In this document: positions 57,490-64,000 of the stretch, one piece after another
Numbering within the stretch: the first letter of the stretch is position 1
Layout: each line of letters begins with the position of its first letter
DNA from: Dyella sp. S184
GTDB taxonomy: Bacteria > Pseudomonadota > Gammaproteobacteria > Xanthomonadales > Rhodanobacteraceae
Assembly: GCF_009766065.1 (NCBI RefSeq)
Contig: NZ_LMUE01000005.1
Span: 372,001-436,000 of the forward strand
Direction: 5' to 3'
DNA: 64,000 nt
Notes under the pieces: generated by a model
Told to the model about the DNA's origin: nothing
The model's input: the letters and a program-made list of their open reading frames with translations, nothing else
Databases searched by the model: none
Made by a program: the position numbers and the translations under genes

Positions 57490-59652
57490 ATGAATAGTTT
57501 GCAAAAGGGCAACGGATCGGTCGTCCGCAGGGTGAAGCTCGCAACCATCCATCTCCTGGCGCTGGGAGTGTTGTCAGGCGTGGTGGTGAGCTTGCACGCC
57601 GGGGAGGCGATTTCTCCCCGACGTCTTATCGAAGTCGTCGATATCAGCGGTCCGGTGGTGTCGCCGGACAGCAGCCAGGTTGCGTTTCGGACCGAGCAGG
57701 CGTCGGTGGCGCGAAATACCTACGATTCGGTGTGGTATGTCCAGAACACGGACGGCAAGACACCACCGCGCAGGGTAGGTGAGGGAGGAGTCCCGTTGCG
57801 CAGTTCGGCGGGGCTTTCGCTGCCCGCTTTCGCGGTGTGGTCGCCGGACGGGCGTTGGATCTACTACCGGGCGCTCATGGACGGAAAAGTCGGCGTTTGG
57901 CGCGCCAGTGCCGATGGTTCTAGCGCGAAGCCGCTCACGAACGACCCGGCGGATGTGCGGAATTTTCTGCTGAGTGCGGATGGCAAGACGCTCAACTACA
58001 GCGTCGGGGCTACACGCGACGAGGTCATCGCAGCGGAGCAGTCGGAGTACGAACGCGGCATTCACGTCGACAGTTCGGTACCCATCGGGCAGGGCGATCT
58101 GTTCCGGTCCGGAAATGTTGAAGGCCGTCTTGCGACGCAGCGTCTGGATGTCCTGGGCGATGGGTTCGCTCGCGTTCCGCTGCTTTCCGGAGTTCCGGAC
58201 CGCTGGAAGGCGATCGATCTGTTGACTGGAAAAACACGCGACCTTGAGGCATCCGAGGTGCCATCGCCGCAAACCATCGCTTCGGCACTGCCGAAGGGGG
58301 AATCGAAGCCCTGGAGGTATGCACTCGACACCGTGAATCACCGAGTCGCCCTGCTGACGCGAGTGGGTGACCAAGGGGACTTGGTGCAAAAACCGGGGGT
58401 CGAGCTGTCAGTGCTGCTGGGAAAGAATTCTCCACGGCACATCGAGTGTCAGGCTGAGCCGTGCGTCAACAAGGCGATATCGGGAGTCCAATGGAAGCCG
58501 GGTAGCGAGGAAGTGGTGTACACGGTGAGCGACCCCGCGGAGGGGATGGCCCAATCCATCTTCCGATGGAATGTGAAGAGCGGCGAAGTGAGGTTAGTTG
58601 CACGCTCCGCTGGCCTGCTCAACGGCGGACAGCGATACGGCCTTGAGGACCCAGGCTGTGGCCTGTCGTCCACGGCGTTGGTCTGTGTGGCAGCCGATGC
58701 CAACCGGCCGCCGCGAGTTGAGAAGATCGACCTGGAGACAGGCAAGCGCCAGGTCTTGTTCGATCCGAATGCATCGCTTGCGGCCGACATCTCGGCTGAC
58801 ATGCCGGTGAAGCTGCTTCGCTGGAAGGATGCAAAGGGGAGGTTGTTCACCGGGCAATTCTTTGCCGCGCGGAGAACGGGAGATCGCCCGCCCCCTCTGT
58901 TCATCGCGTACTACCTCTGCCCGGGATTCCTGCGTAGTGGGTACGGAGGCGAGTGGCCTCTGGCGACATTTGCCGAGCACGGAATTTCCGCGCTGTGCAT
59001 CAACTATGGCCCTTTCAGCTTCGATGCGGTTGAGCGCTACAACCAAGGCCTTTCGGCAGTAAAGAGTGCAGTGGACCTGTTGGCATCGTCTGGAGAAATT
59101 GATCGAACCAGAGTGGGAATGGGTGAACTGAGCTTCGGCACGGAGATAACGATGTGGACGGCATTCAATTCCGATCTTCTCGCTGCGACATCGATCACCG
59201 GCGCGTTGCTCTCGCGAAGCATGTACTTGCATGGAAGCCTAAAAGGGAAGGAGTTCATATCGCGTGCGCACAAGGTGTGGCAACTAGGATCTCCCGACGA
59301 GACGCCAGAGCAATGGAAAAGAATTGGACTGGAGTTCAATTTGGACAAGATCAGGTCGCCGGTTCTGATGCAGGTGCCTGAGCAGGAATACGTGTGGCTG
59401 CTCGACTCCGCCGTTCCGTTGATGCTGGATCACAAGGCTGATCTCTACGTGTTCCCTCAAGCGCCGCACTTCAAGTTTCAACCCAGGCAACTGCTGGCTG
59501 CGAACGAGAGGAACGTCGACTGGTTCAGATTCTGGCTGCAGGATTACGAGGATCCCGATCCGGAGAAGAAGAGCCAATATGCCGTCTGGCGTGAGATGAA
59601 GGCACATGCGTCCAATCGAGGCGAGAACCCCGCGGGTTCGCGTGGCGACTAG
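57490..59652 (+). CDS. Lasso-peptide isopeptidase (Atxe-type, S9 family)
   Basis: Protein of 720 residues from ATG 57490 (MNSLQKGNG), GGAG ribosome site. Signal peptide about 1-37. An N-terminal beta-propeller with a WD-like repeat (FAVWSPDGRWIYYRALMDGK) precedes the alpha/beta hydrolase domain. The nucleophile is probably Ser548 (GMGELSFGTEITMW) and the His is His660 (FPQAPHFKF). The expected acid position carries Glu631 (VPEQEYVW) instead of Asp; Asp639 is a nearby alternative. Homologues open the macrolactam ring of their own lasso peptide. The stop overlaps the end of the convergent cyclase gene by 4 bases. Confidence 0.88.
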   Translation: MNSLQKGNGSVVRRVKLATIHLLALGVLSGVVVSLHAGEAISPRRLIEVVDISGPVVSPDSSQVAFRTEQASVARNTYDSVWYVQNTDGKTPPRRVGEGGVPLRSSAGLSLPAFAVWSPDGRWIYYRALMDGKVGVWRASADGSSAKPLTNDPADVRNFLLSADGKTLNYSVGATRDEVIAAEQSEYERGIHVDSSVPIGQGDLFRSGNVEGRLATQRLDVLGDGFARVPLLSGVPDRWKAIDLLTGKTRDLEASEVPSPQTIASALPKGESKPWRYALDTVNHRVALLTRVGDQGDLVQKPGVELSVLLGKNSPRHIECQAEPCVNKAISGVQWKPGSEEVVYTVSDPAEGMAQSIFRWNVKSGEVRLVARSAGLLNGGQRYGLEDPGCGLSSTALVCVAADANRPPRVEKIDLETGKRQVLFDPNASLAADISADMPVKLLRWKDAKGRLFTGQFFAARRTGDRPPPLFIAYYLCPGFLRSGYGGEWPLATFAEHGISALCINYGPFSFDAVERYNQGLSAVKSAVDLLASSGEIDRTRVGMGELSFGTEITMWTAFNSDLLAATSITGALLSRSMYLHGSLKGKEFISRAHKVWQLGSPDETPEQWKRIGLEFNLDKIRSPVLMQVPEQEYVWLLDSAVPLMLDHKADLYVFPQAPHFKFQPRQLLAANERNVDWFRFWLQDYEDPDPEKKSQYAVWREMKAHASNRGENPAGSRGD

Positions 59653-61391
59653 GCTTGGTGACGCAACCAATTCTCGACCGCGAAGAGAAAAAGTATCCGC
59701 GTGAAGGACTTGTCCCGCGGTGGAAGCTCTGCATTGAAGAAGCGTGTCAGCGCATCGGAATCCAGCAGGTGTTGATCGTGCAGGGCGCCTGATAGCAGGA
59801 TCTCGTGAATCTGGCTCTTGTTGCGCTTGAATATGGCGCCAAGATAGCTGATGAATGAACCTTTGCTTCTGCGGTTGAGAATGTTTTGAGGCAGTACGTC
59901 GGCGAACGCGGCTCTGGCGACAGCCCGGTTTTGGCCACCGGTTATCGACATCCATGAGGGTACTTTGAGGCACGCCTCGACGACAGGTTGAGAAAGCAGA
60001 GGCATACGGATCCAGCAGTTCTCACCGCGATAGACGATGTCCCTGAACAACTGGTTGCTGGCGAGATCGAAGATTCTTTCCCGGTCGCCAAGTAGCACGT
60101 CTGTCGGAGCATCGAGCCACGGGTGAGATTCTGCCGGTCCGATGGCAATGGACGGATTCATGAACGTTCGGTCTGGTGCGCAGGCTGCTTTCGGTGCTCG
60201 CATCATTTTCCGAGCCGTCAGCTTTGCAGCCTTCCACATCGTGCACTGATGCAGGACGGAAAGATCCCTGATCGATGAAATACCCGTGACCATGCCGCGC
60301 TCACTTATCGCATCCGCAGCAGGGACCGCATTGGTCAGAAGCCCGAACACCGTGTCGCCACCAGCACCCATATACGAGCTCGAAGCTCCGTATCGCCGGG
60401 CTGCAGTTTCCATTGCGTTCGACACCGCATATTGCAGGATACCCATCCTGGGCGAAACGGCATCGGGGAACGGCGCGACGTCGCAGCACGCAATGTCGAG
60501 ATCAAGTTGTTCGGTTTGTAGTTCTACGCCGAGATAGCTTGCCATCTGCCTGGCGTACTGGCGTTCGTCGGCGCCAGGTACAGGTGTTGCCAAGTTGTAG
60601 CAAGTTACCCGCGGCCGCGTATTCTTCAGGCAGGCCGCGACAATGGAAGAGTCGAGACCTCCGGACAGTTCCATAAGAATGGATTCGTCGAAGTCAGCCC
60701 AGGTCCTGACCACGGACGCTACGGTTGTCCGGATGTCGGCAGCAGCATCAGCAAGATTGGTGTGTCGGTGTCCCGGCGCGACGAAGCTCCACGGCGACCA
60801 GTTCAGATCCGTTGTGAGCTCCGTTCGACCAACGACCAGCGAGGATCCCGGTAGCAGCTCGCGGATATCGACAAGGCCGGTGCGACTTGTCTTGAGGTTG
60901 GGGTAGGTCAGGCAATGGGCGATGAAATCCCAGTCAATTCGCTTTCGGTATAGATCAAGGCGTGTCGCCATTGAAATGCCGGACGTAACAAAGCCAGCGC
61001 CGTTCCGGAGTGAATAGACACAGGGAACGCCGCCAGACGGGTCGCGGGTAATGACGGCGCCCGCGTCGCCTTCGTCGCAGGGCTGGACCAGCACGTACTC
61101 GCCCCAGAAGTTCTCCATGATGTGTTTTCGCAGACGCTTGTGACTTGAGAACGCTGGGAACTGCGCGGTTGCATCAAGTGGTGAGGGCTTGCGCGAAAAC
61201 AGATGTCCGATTGCGAGTCCGCCTTCCGGCAGCGAGAGGCATGGCGTTTCCTTCGAGAGAAAGAGCCTGATCGATCCCGACGTGAGGGGCTCGCGCATGC
61301 CATCGATCTGCAATGCGGCTTCGATCTCGGGTAGGTTCGCGACATCCCACCGGCGATTGATGTCTACGAGCGCAAGGTAGCGGTAGCTCAT
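59649..61391 (-). CDS. Lasso-peptide macrolactam synthetase (asparagine-synthase fold)
   Basis: Protein of 580 residues. The N-terminal domain has the asparagine-synthase B fold but begins MSYRYLALVD, without the Cys2 nucleophile needed for glutaminase activity, as usual for lasso C proteins. The synthetase domain has the pyrophosphate loop SGGLDSS at 243-249 and downstream regions typical of the family. It activates the side-chain carboxylate of the ring acid (predicted Glu7) by adenylation and joins it to the freed N-terminus. Its start overlaps the stop of the B gene by one base (TGATG). Confidence 0.92.
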   Translation of the reverse strand: MSYRYLALVDINRRWDVANLPEIEAALQIDGMREPLTSGSIRLFLSKETPCLSLPEGGLAIGHLFSRKPSPLDATAQFPAFSSHKRLRKHIMENFWGEYVLVQPCDEGDAGAVITRDPSGGVPCVYSLRNGAGFVTSGISMATRLDLYRKRIDWDFIAHCLTYPNLKTSRTGLVDIRELLPGSSLVVGRTELTTDLNWSPWSFVAPGHRHTNLADAAADIRTTVASVVRTWADFDESILMELSGGLDSSIVAACLKNTRPRVTCYNLATPVPGADERQYARQMASYLGVELQTEQLDLDIACCDVAPFPDAVSPRMGILQYAVSNAMETAARRYGASSSYMGAGGDTVFGLLTNAVPAADAISERGMVTGISSIRDLSVLHQCTMWKAAKLTARKMMRAPKAACAPDRTFMNPSIAIGPAESHPWLDAPTDVLLGDRERIFDLASNQLFRDIVYRGENCWIRMPLLSQPVVEACLKVPSWMSITGGQNRAVARAAFADVLPQNILNRRSKGSFISYLGAIFKRNKSQIHEILLSGALHDQHLLDSDALTRFFNAELPPRDKSFTRILFLFAVENWLRHQA

Positions 61392-62062
61392 CAGATCACC
61401 CTAATCGGAGTATGGGCATTGGCGTGCCCGACCGTGTCGTTCAGAACCAAGTCTCCGGCCTGTACCCAGCAATGCGCCGAGAATGGATCGGACGTGACGC
61501 CAAAGACGATGCTTGCGTGGAGTCTTCGTCTGGCGAGGAACTTGACCATCGCGAGAGAGTCGAGCAAGCAGCGGGTTTCGACAGGTGTGTAGGCGCGTGC
61601 GAGCCTGAATTCACCGGAGGCTTCGAGCAGTAGCTGCTCGACTGCCCGGTCGGAAATGGAGCCTGGACGTGGTTGCTTGCTTGGTCTGAAGGCCACAACT
61701 GAGTCGAGGATGGTCCTCAGCGGACGTGTTCTAAGCTGCCGGCGTATCGAGCAGACGGTGATGAATACGTCGACTAGTGAGCCGAGATGAAGTTTGGCTT
61801 GGCAGGATTGTTCAAGGGCGCTTCGGGCGGGGTATTCGATGTTCACAGCCGTCACTCGGCCTTGCGAGCCTGGGGCTTCTACCAGGATATTTCGTTCTAC
61901 CAGTGAACCGACGCCGGTATCCTTATTCCCGTTGGCGTATGCAATGAAAGGGCGCTCCAGGTTGCTCGACAATCGAAAGTAGCGGTCGTTCCGAATGTCC
62001 AGGAAGATGAGGCGATCGTCTACCCGGCAGAAAGACAGATCATTGCGTAATGTGTAGGTCAT
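61391..62062 (-). CDS. Lasso-peptide B protein: RRE domain fused to leader peptidase
   Basis: Protein of 223 residues from ATG 62062 (MTYTLRNDLS), GAGGA 5 bases upstream; a longer frame reaches 62092 but runs through a hairpin. Residues 1-75 form the PqqD-like RiPP recognition element (FCRVDDRLIFLDIRNDRYFRLS) that binds the leader. Residues 85-223 are the transglutaminase-like cysteine protease domain: Cys165 in VETRCLLDSL, His197 in FSAHCWVQ and Asp209 in VLNDTVGH. This fused form is usual in proteobacterial clusters. It removes the leader so that C can cyclise the core. Confidence 0.93.
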   Translation of the reverse strand: MTYTLRNDLSFCRVDDRLIFLDIRNDRYFRLSSNLERPFIAYANGNKDTGVGSLVERNILVEAPGSQGRVTAVNIEYPARSALEQSCQAKLHLGSLVDVFITVCSIRRQLRTRPLRTILDSVVAFRPSKQPRPGSISDRAVEQLLLEASGEFRLARAYTPVETRCLLDSLAMVKFLARRRLHASIVFGVTSDPFSAHCWVQAGDLVLNDTVGHANAHTPIRVI

Positions 62063-62083
62063 GGTGTCCTCACCAACAAGAGT

Positions 62084-62107
62084 GAGGCGCACCTTTCGGT
62101 GCGCCTC
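62084..62107 (-). terminator. Hairpin between precursor gene and B gene
   Basis: GAGGCGCACC pairs perfectly (10 bp) with GGTGCGCCTC around a 4-base loop, 7 bases after the precursor stop. On the minus strand it is followed by ACTCTTGTTGG, a weak U-run. It is placed where partial termination or 3'-end protection would yield more precursor mRNA than enzyme mRNA. Confidence 0.6.
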
Positions 62108-62113
62108 GTTGGC

Positions 62114-62254
62114 TCATTCCTCGGAGATTCCCGGCATCACATTGAGCCCGGTGGGCTCGATGACTCCTCCGGGTCCCTGGGTCTCGACACTGGCGACGCC
62201 GAGCTCGACGACGTCTTCTGGGGTGTTGTTGAGGATGTTCTCGTTCGTGTTCAT
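62114..62254 (-). CDS. Lasso peptide precursor (xanthomonin-like)
   Basis: Short gene of 46 codons, strong AGGAG ribosome site 6-8 bases before the ATG at 62254. Leader of 26 residues ending VELGVASVETQ; the threonine two residues before the cut (Thr25) is the conserved lasso leader feature. Predicted core: GPGGVIEPTGLNVMPGISEE (20 residues). Gly1 can form a lactam only with Glu7, since positions 8 and 9 are Pro and Thr, giving a seven-residue ring as in xanthomonins. The tail LNVMPG resembles xanthomonin tails. The last residues ISEE may be trimmed in the mature product (as I recall for xanthomonins). Confidence 0.88.
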   Translation of the reverse strand: MNTNENILNNTPEDVVELGVASVETQGPGGVIEPTGLNVMPGISEE

Positions 62255-62273
62255 CTCGATCTCCTACGGTGAC

Positions 62274-62292
62274 GTCATGGCAGTCCCATGAC
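62274..62292. promoter_or_regulatory. Inverted repeat just upstream of the lasso precursor gene
   Basis: GTCATGG-CAGTC-CCATGAC, perfect 7-bp arms, 20-38 bases before the precursor ATG. It may be the operator of the neighbouring GntR-type regulator or a leader hairpin. Farther upstream a minus-strand TTGAAA near 62323-62328 with a TACGCT about 18 bases on is a weak promoter candidate. Confidence 0.4.
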
Positions 62293-62449
62293 GCGAGCAG
62301 CGTAGGAGCCGGAAATTTTGATTTTCAAATGATTATTGCGCTGTCATCTGGTGATTATTCCGGGAGCGTGATGGTGGTCCCGCAATGCCGGACTCCGCAT
62401 CGACGCTTCTTCGCACGATGACCCACGAGGGCACTGGATCGGAGGCTGC

Positions 62450-63079
62450 CTAGGGGAGGTAATCGTTGCGATCGCTCAGCAAGGCCACGATGCGCGGGAC
62501 GAGTCGCTTGCGGCGTTCGTGATAGTCGCGCAGTGCGGACTTCAGGGCCGGCATGTCGCGTGTCTGCCAATGCCGTTTCAGTACCGAAAGCTCTTCGAAG
62601 CTGTGCTTGAGCAAGCCTTGCTCGGCCCGACGTATCGGCGCCAGCCGGTCGTTGGCCTGCTTCACGGCATGGTGGAGGGACCTGTGGGCTGTCGCGCGTG
62701 CGATCGCATCGAACAGTTGCCACGTCAGCTTGACTGGATCGTCGTCAGCGGACGCAAGCTCCAGCTGATCTGTCTCCCGGGCTGCCGGTGCTGTGCCGAT
62801 ATCGCATGCCATCAGCAACAGGCGTTCCATCCAGTCGTAGAGGTCGCGCATGGCGACTTCGGTGAGCAACGGGACGTGCAGTCCACCGCGGGCATGATCG
62901 ATGAGCAGAGCTTCGCCGACCAGGCGGTACAGGGCGAATCGAACCGGCGTGGGACTGGTTTTGAACTCTGCGGCGAGCGTGGCCGGGTCAAGCCGCTGCC
63001 CGGGTGCGTAGCGCCCCGACCGCAGGGCGCGTTTGACCTGTCCGTACACGAATACACTCTTGGAGTGGATTGCATCCAT
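62450..63079 (-). CDS. GntR-family transcriptional regulator (FCD-type) of the lasso cluster
   Basis: Protein of 209 residues. N-terminal winged helix (VFVYGQVKRALRSGRYAPGQRLDPATLAAEFKTSPTPVRFALYRLVGEALLIDHARGGLHVPLL), residues 8-72, then an all-helical C-terminal FCD-like ligand domain (LYDWMERLLLMACDIG, ATAHRSLHHAVKQANDRLAPIRRAEQ). It is on the same strand as the precursor gene and 195 bases upstream of it. GntR-type regulators occur in xanthomonad isopeptidase-type lasso clusters. The effector is unknown; the imported or linearised peptide is an obvious candidate, as an inference. Confidence 0.85.
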   Translation of the reverse strand: MDAIHSKSVFVYGQVKRALRSGRYAPGQRLDPATLAAEFKTSPTPVRFALYRLVGEALLIDHARGGLHVPLLTEVAMRDLYDWMERLLLMACDIGTAPAARETDQLELASADDDPVKLTWQLFDAIARATAHRSLHHAVKQANDRLAPIRRAEQGLLKHSFEELSVLKRHWQTRDMPALKSALRDYHERRKRLVPRIVALLSDRNDYLP

Positions 63080-63409
63080 ATGCTGAACTCCATGTCGGCG
63101 GATGGTTTCCTGAGTTGGTGGTACAAGGATTTTGTGTCACGCAAAGGATCGGACTTTAGCTGCCCCCGTGCCTGTCCCCATGACCAGGCCAGCTGCGATC
63201 CAGGTTTGTGCTGGGGTTCGCAATATCTTACGACCAGCTCGCTGGAAAAGGGGGAAAGGTGTTGGAGCACCAAAACGGGGTCGGGTGATCACCGCGTCGA
63301 TGAGTCGGCGTGGCAACTGCCGTGACGCTGCCCGCAGCGGAACGCTGTTTGTCTCCTCTAAAGTGGAGCGGCCTCGCGGCCAACCCCGAAAGGCGGCGGT
63401 CTGCGTTAC

Positions 63410-64000
63410 ATGGAATACCTCCTCTCTGTCGAGATATCCATGCAGCGCTTGACCCTGTTTTGCAAACGTCTGCTGGCCCTGTTCGTGGACTGCATCGTGC
63501 TGACGACGATGAACGGCGTGCTGCAGCCCTTGCTGATGATCGGTTATCTCATCGCCGCATCGCCCAACCCGGGCGGTGACGCGCGCAATGGCGCGCTCGT
63601 GTCGCTGCTGCTGGGCGGACAGCTTGTTCCTGCCTTTGTCTATTTCTGGCTGTTCCATGCCTGCCGCTGGCATGCGACGCCGGGCAAGCTGCTGATGGGC
63701 ATCGAACTGCGCGAAGCAGGCTCGCGACCTCTCACTACTCGCGCCATCGCGAAACGCTCCCTCTATGCGCTGTTGACCCTGTTGTCCGCCGGGCTGGGTT
63801 ATGTGTGGGCGCTGTTCGATCGTCGTGGTCTTGCCCTGCACGATCATCTGGGGGCCAGCGTAGTCGTGCGCCGCGGTGTCGATGCGACCTTCGCGGTGCC
63901 TGCCGCATCGCTGGCACCGTCGGCGACGATCCTCATCGTGCTCGCCAGTTATGTGCTGTACGCCGTTGCGGTGATCCCGTGCGCGCTGGTCATCAGTCTG
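63410..64000 (+). CDS. RDD-family membrane protein, partial
   Basis: The frame stays open to the window end (197 codons visible). It starts MEYLLSVEIS; an in-frame ATG at 63440 (MQRLTLFCKR) is the alternative, and neither has an ideal ribosome site. The RDD domain shows KRLLALFVDCIVL (charged R/D in helix 1), RWHATPGKLLMGIEL and ALHDHLGASVVV, with three or four transmembrane helices. A further hydrophobic helix begins at the edge (VLASYVLYAVAVIPCALVI). Transport or signalling role unknown. The 330 bases between the GntR gene and this one hold no gene that I can support. Confidence 0.75.
   Translation, partial: MEYLLSVEISMQRLTLFCKRLLALFVDCIVLTTMNGVLQPLLMIGYLIAASPNPGGDARNGALVSLLLGGQLVPAFVYFWLFHACRWHATPGKLLMGIELREAGSRPLTTRAIAKRSLYALLTLLSAGLGYVWALFDRRGLALHDHLGASVVVRRGVDATFAVPAASLAPSATILIVLASYVLYAVAVIPCALVISL

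Noticed and set aside
62255-62449. Second lasso precursor gene between the regulator and the first precursor
   Set aside because: Minus-strand ATG frames here stop after a few codons and none has a Thr-x-Gly cut site.
55059-63079. ABC exporter gene in the lasso cluster
   Set aside because: No ATPase or permease gene is present; clusters of the isopeptidase type usually lack it.
62519-63325. 268-codon plus-strand frame opposite the GntR gene
   Set aside because: Shadow of the regulator gene, which has a clear winged-helix sequence on the minus strand.

Overview
This 64 kb window comes from a high-GC gammaproteobacterial chromosome. The gene families and their arrangement (mreBCD-mrdA-rodA-mltB-rlpA-dacC-lipBA, a split class II ribonucleotide reductase, many TonB-dependent receptors, a lasso cluster with isopeptidase) point to the Lysobacterales (Xanthomonadales), probably the Rhodanobacteraceae (Rhodanobacter, Dyella, Luteibacter type). 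The species cannot be named from sequence reading alone.

Layout. Positions 1-7.4 kb: the end of an SDR gene, a sigma-54 enhancer-binding regulator, and a six-gene minus-strand operon whose order and protein architectures match the Pseudomonas functional-amyloid operon fapABCDEF. It has a near-perfect sigma-54 promoter and two upstream repeat sites. 7.4-12 kb: housekeeping genes (argD-like aminotransferase, gloA, hemL, thiE, rubredoxin, DUF192 lipoprotein). 12.2-18 kb: a complete rRNA operon (16S, tRNA-Ile, tRNA-Ala, 23S, 5S) followed by three tandem terminator units. 18-20.6 kb: glpK and a PfkB-family kinase. 20.9-34.5 kb: a long cell-elongation and envelope block (mreBCD, PBP2, RodA, MltB, RlpA, a D,D-carboxypeptidase, YbeD, LipB, LipA, Prc). 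34.5-45.6 kb: a TPR-sulfotransferase, a large TonB-dependent receptor, DUF4126, an M17 aminopeptidase, a HAD phosphatase, a phosphate-binding-like protein fused to LysM, and a DegQ-type protease. 46-49.8 kb: class II ribonucleotide reductase split into NrdJa and NrdJb, with a histone H1-like gene between the halves.

49.8-54.9 kb is an accessory region. It holds a visibly AT-richer, overlapping three-gene operon (ParA-type ATPase, an unknown protein, a HEPN-like protein), a J-domain protein of unusual design, and two paralogous XRE regulators. Each regulator is preceded by an array of TCTAC motifs at 15-bp pitch.

55-63.1 kb is a complete lasso-peptide gene cluster of the isopeptidase type. 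A TonB-dependent receptor and isopeptidase run on the plus strand. They converge on GntR regulator, precursor peptide, B (RRE plus leader peptidase) and C (macrolactam synthetase) on the minus strand. The 46-residue precursor gene at 62114-62254 predicts a 20-residue core whose only acidic residue at ring positions 7-9 is Glu7, so a xanthomonin-like seven-residue ring is expected. The window ends inside an RDD-family membrane protein gene.

The two most interesting systems are the lasso cluster and the Fap-like amyloid operon with its regulatory region. The ParA/HEPN-like operon and the XRE operator arrays are the least described. All calls come from reading the sequence; no database search was possible.
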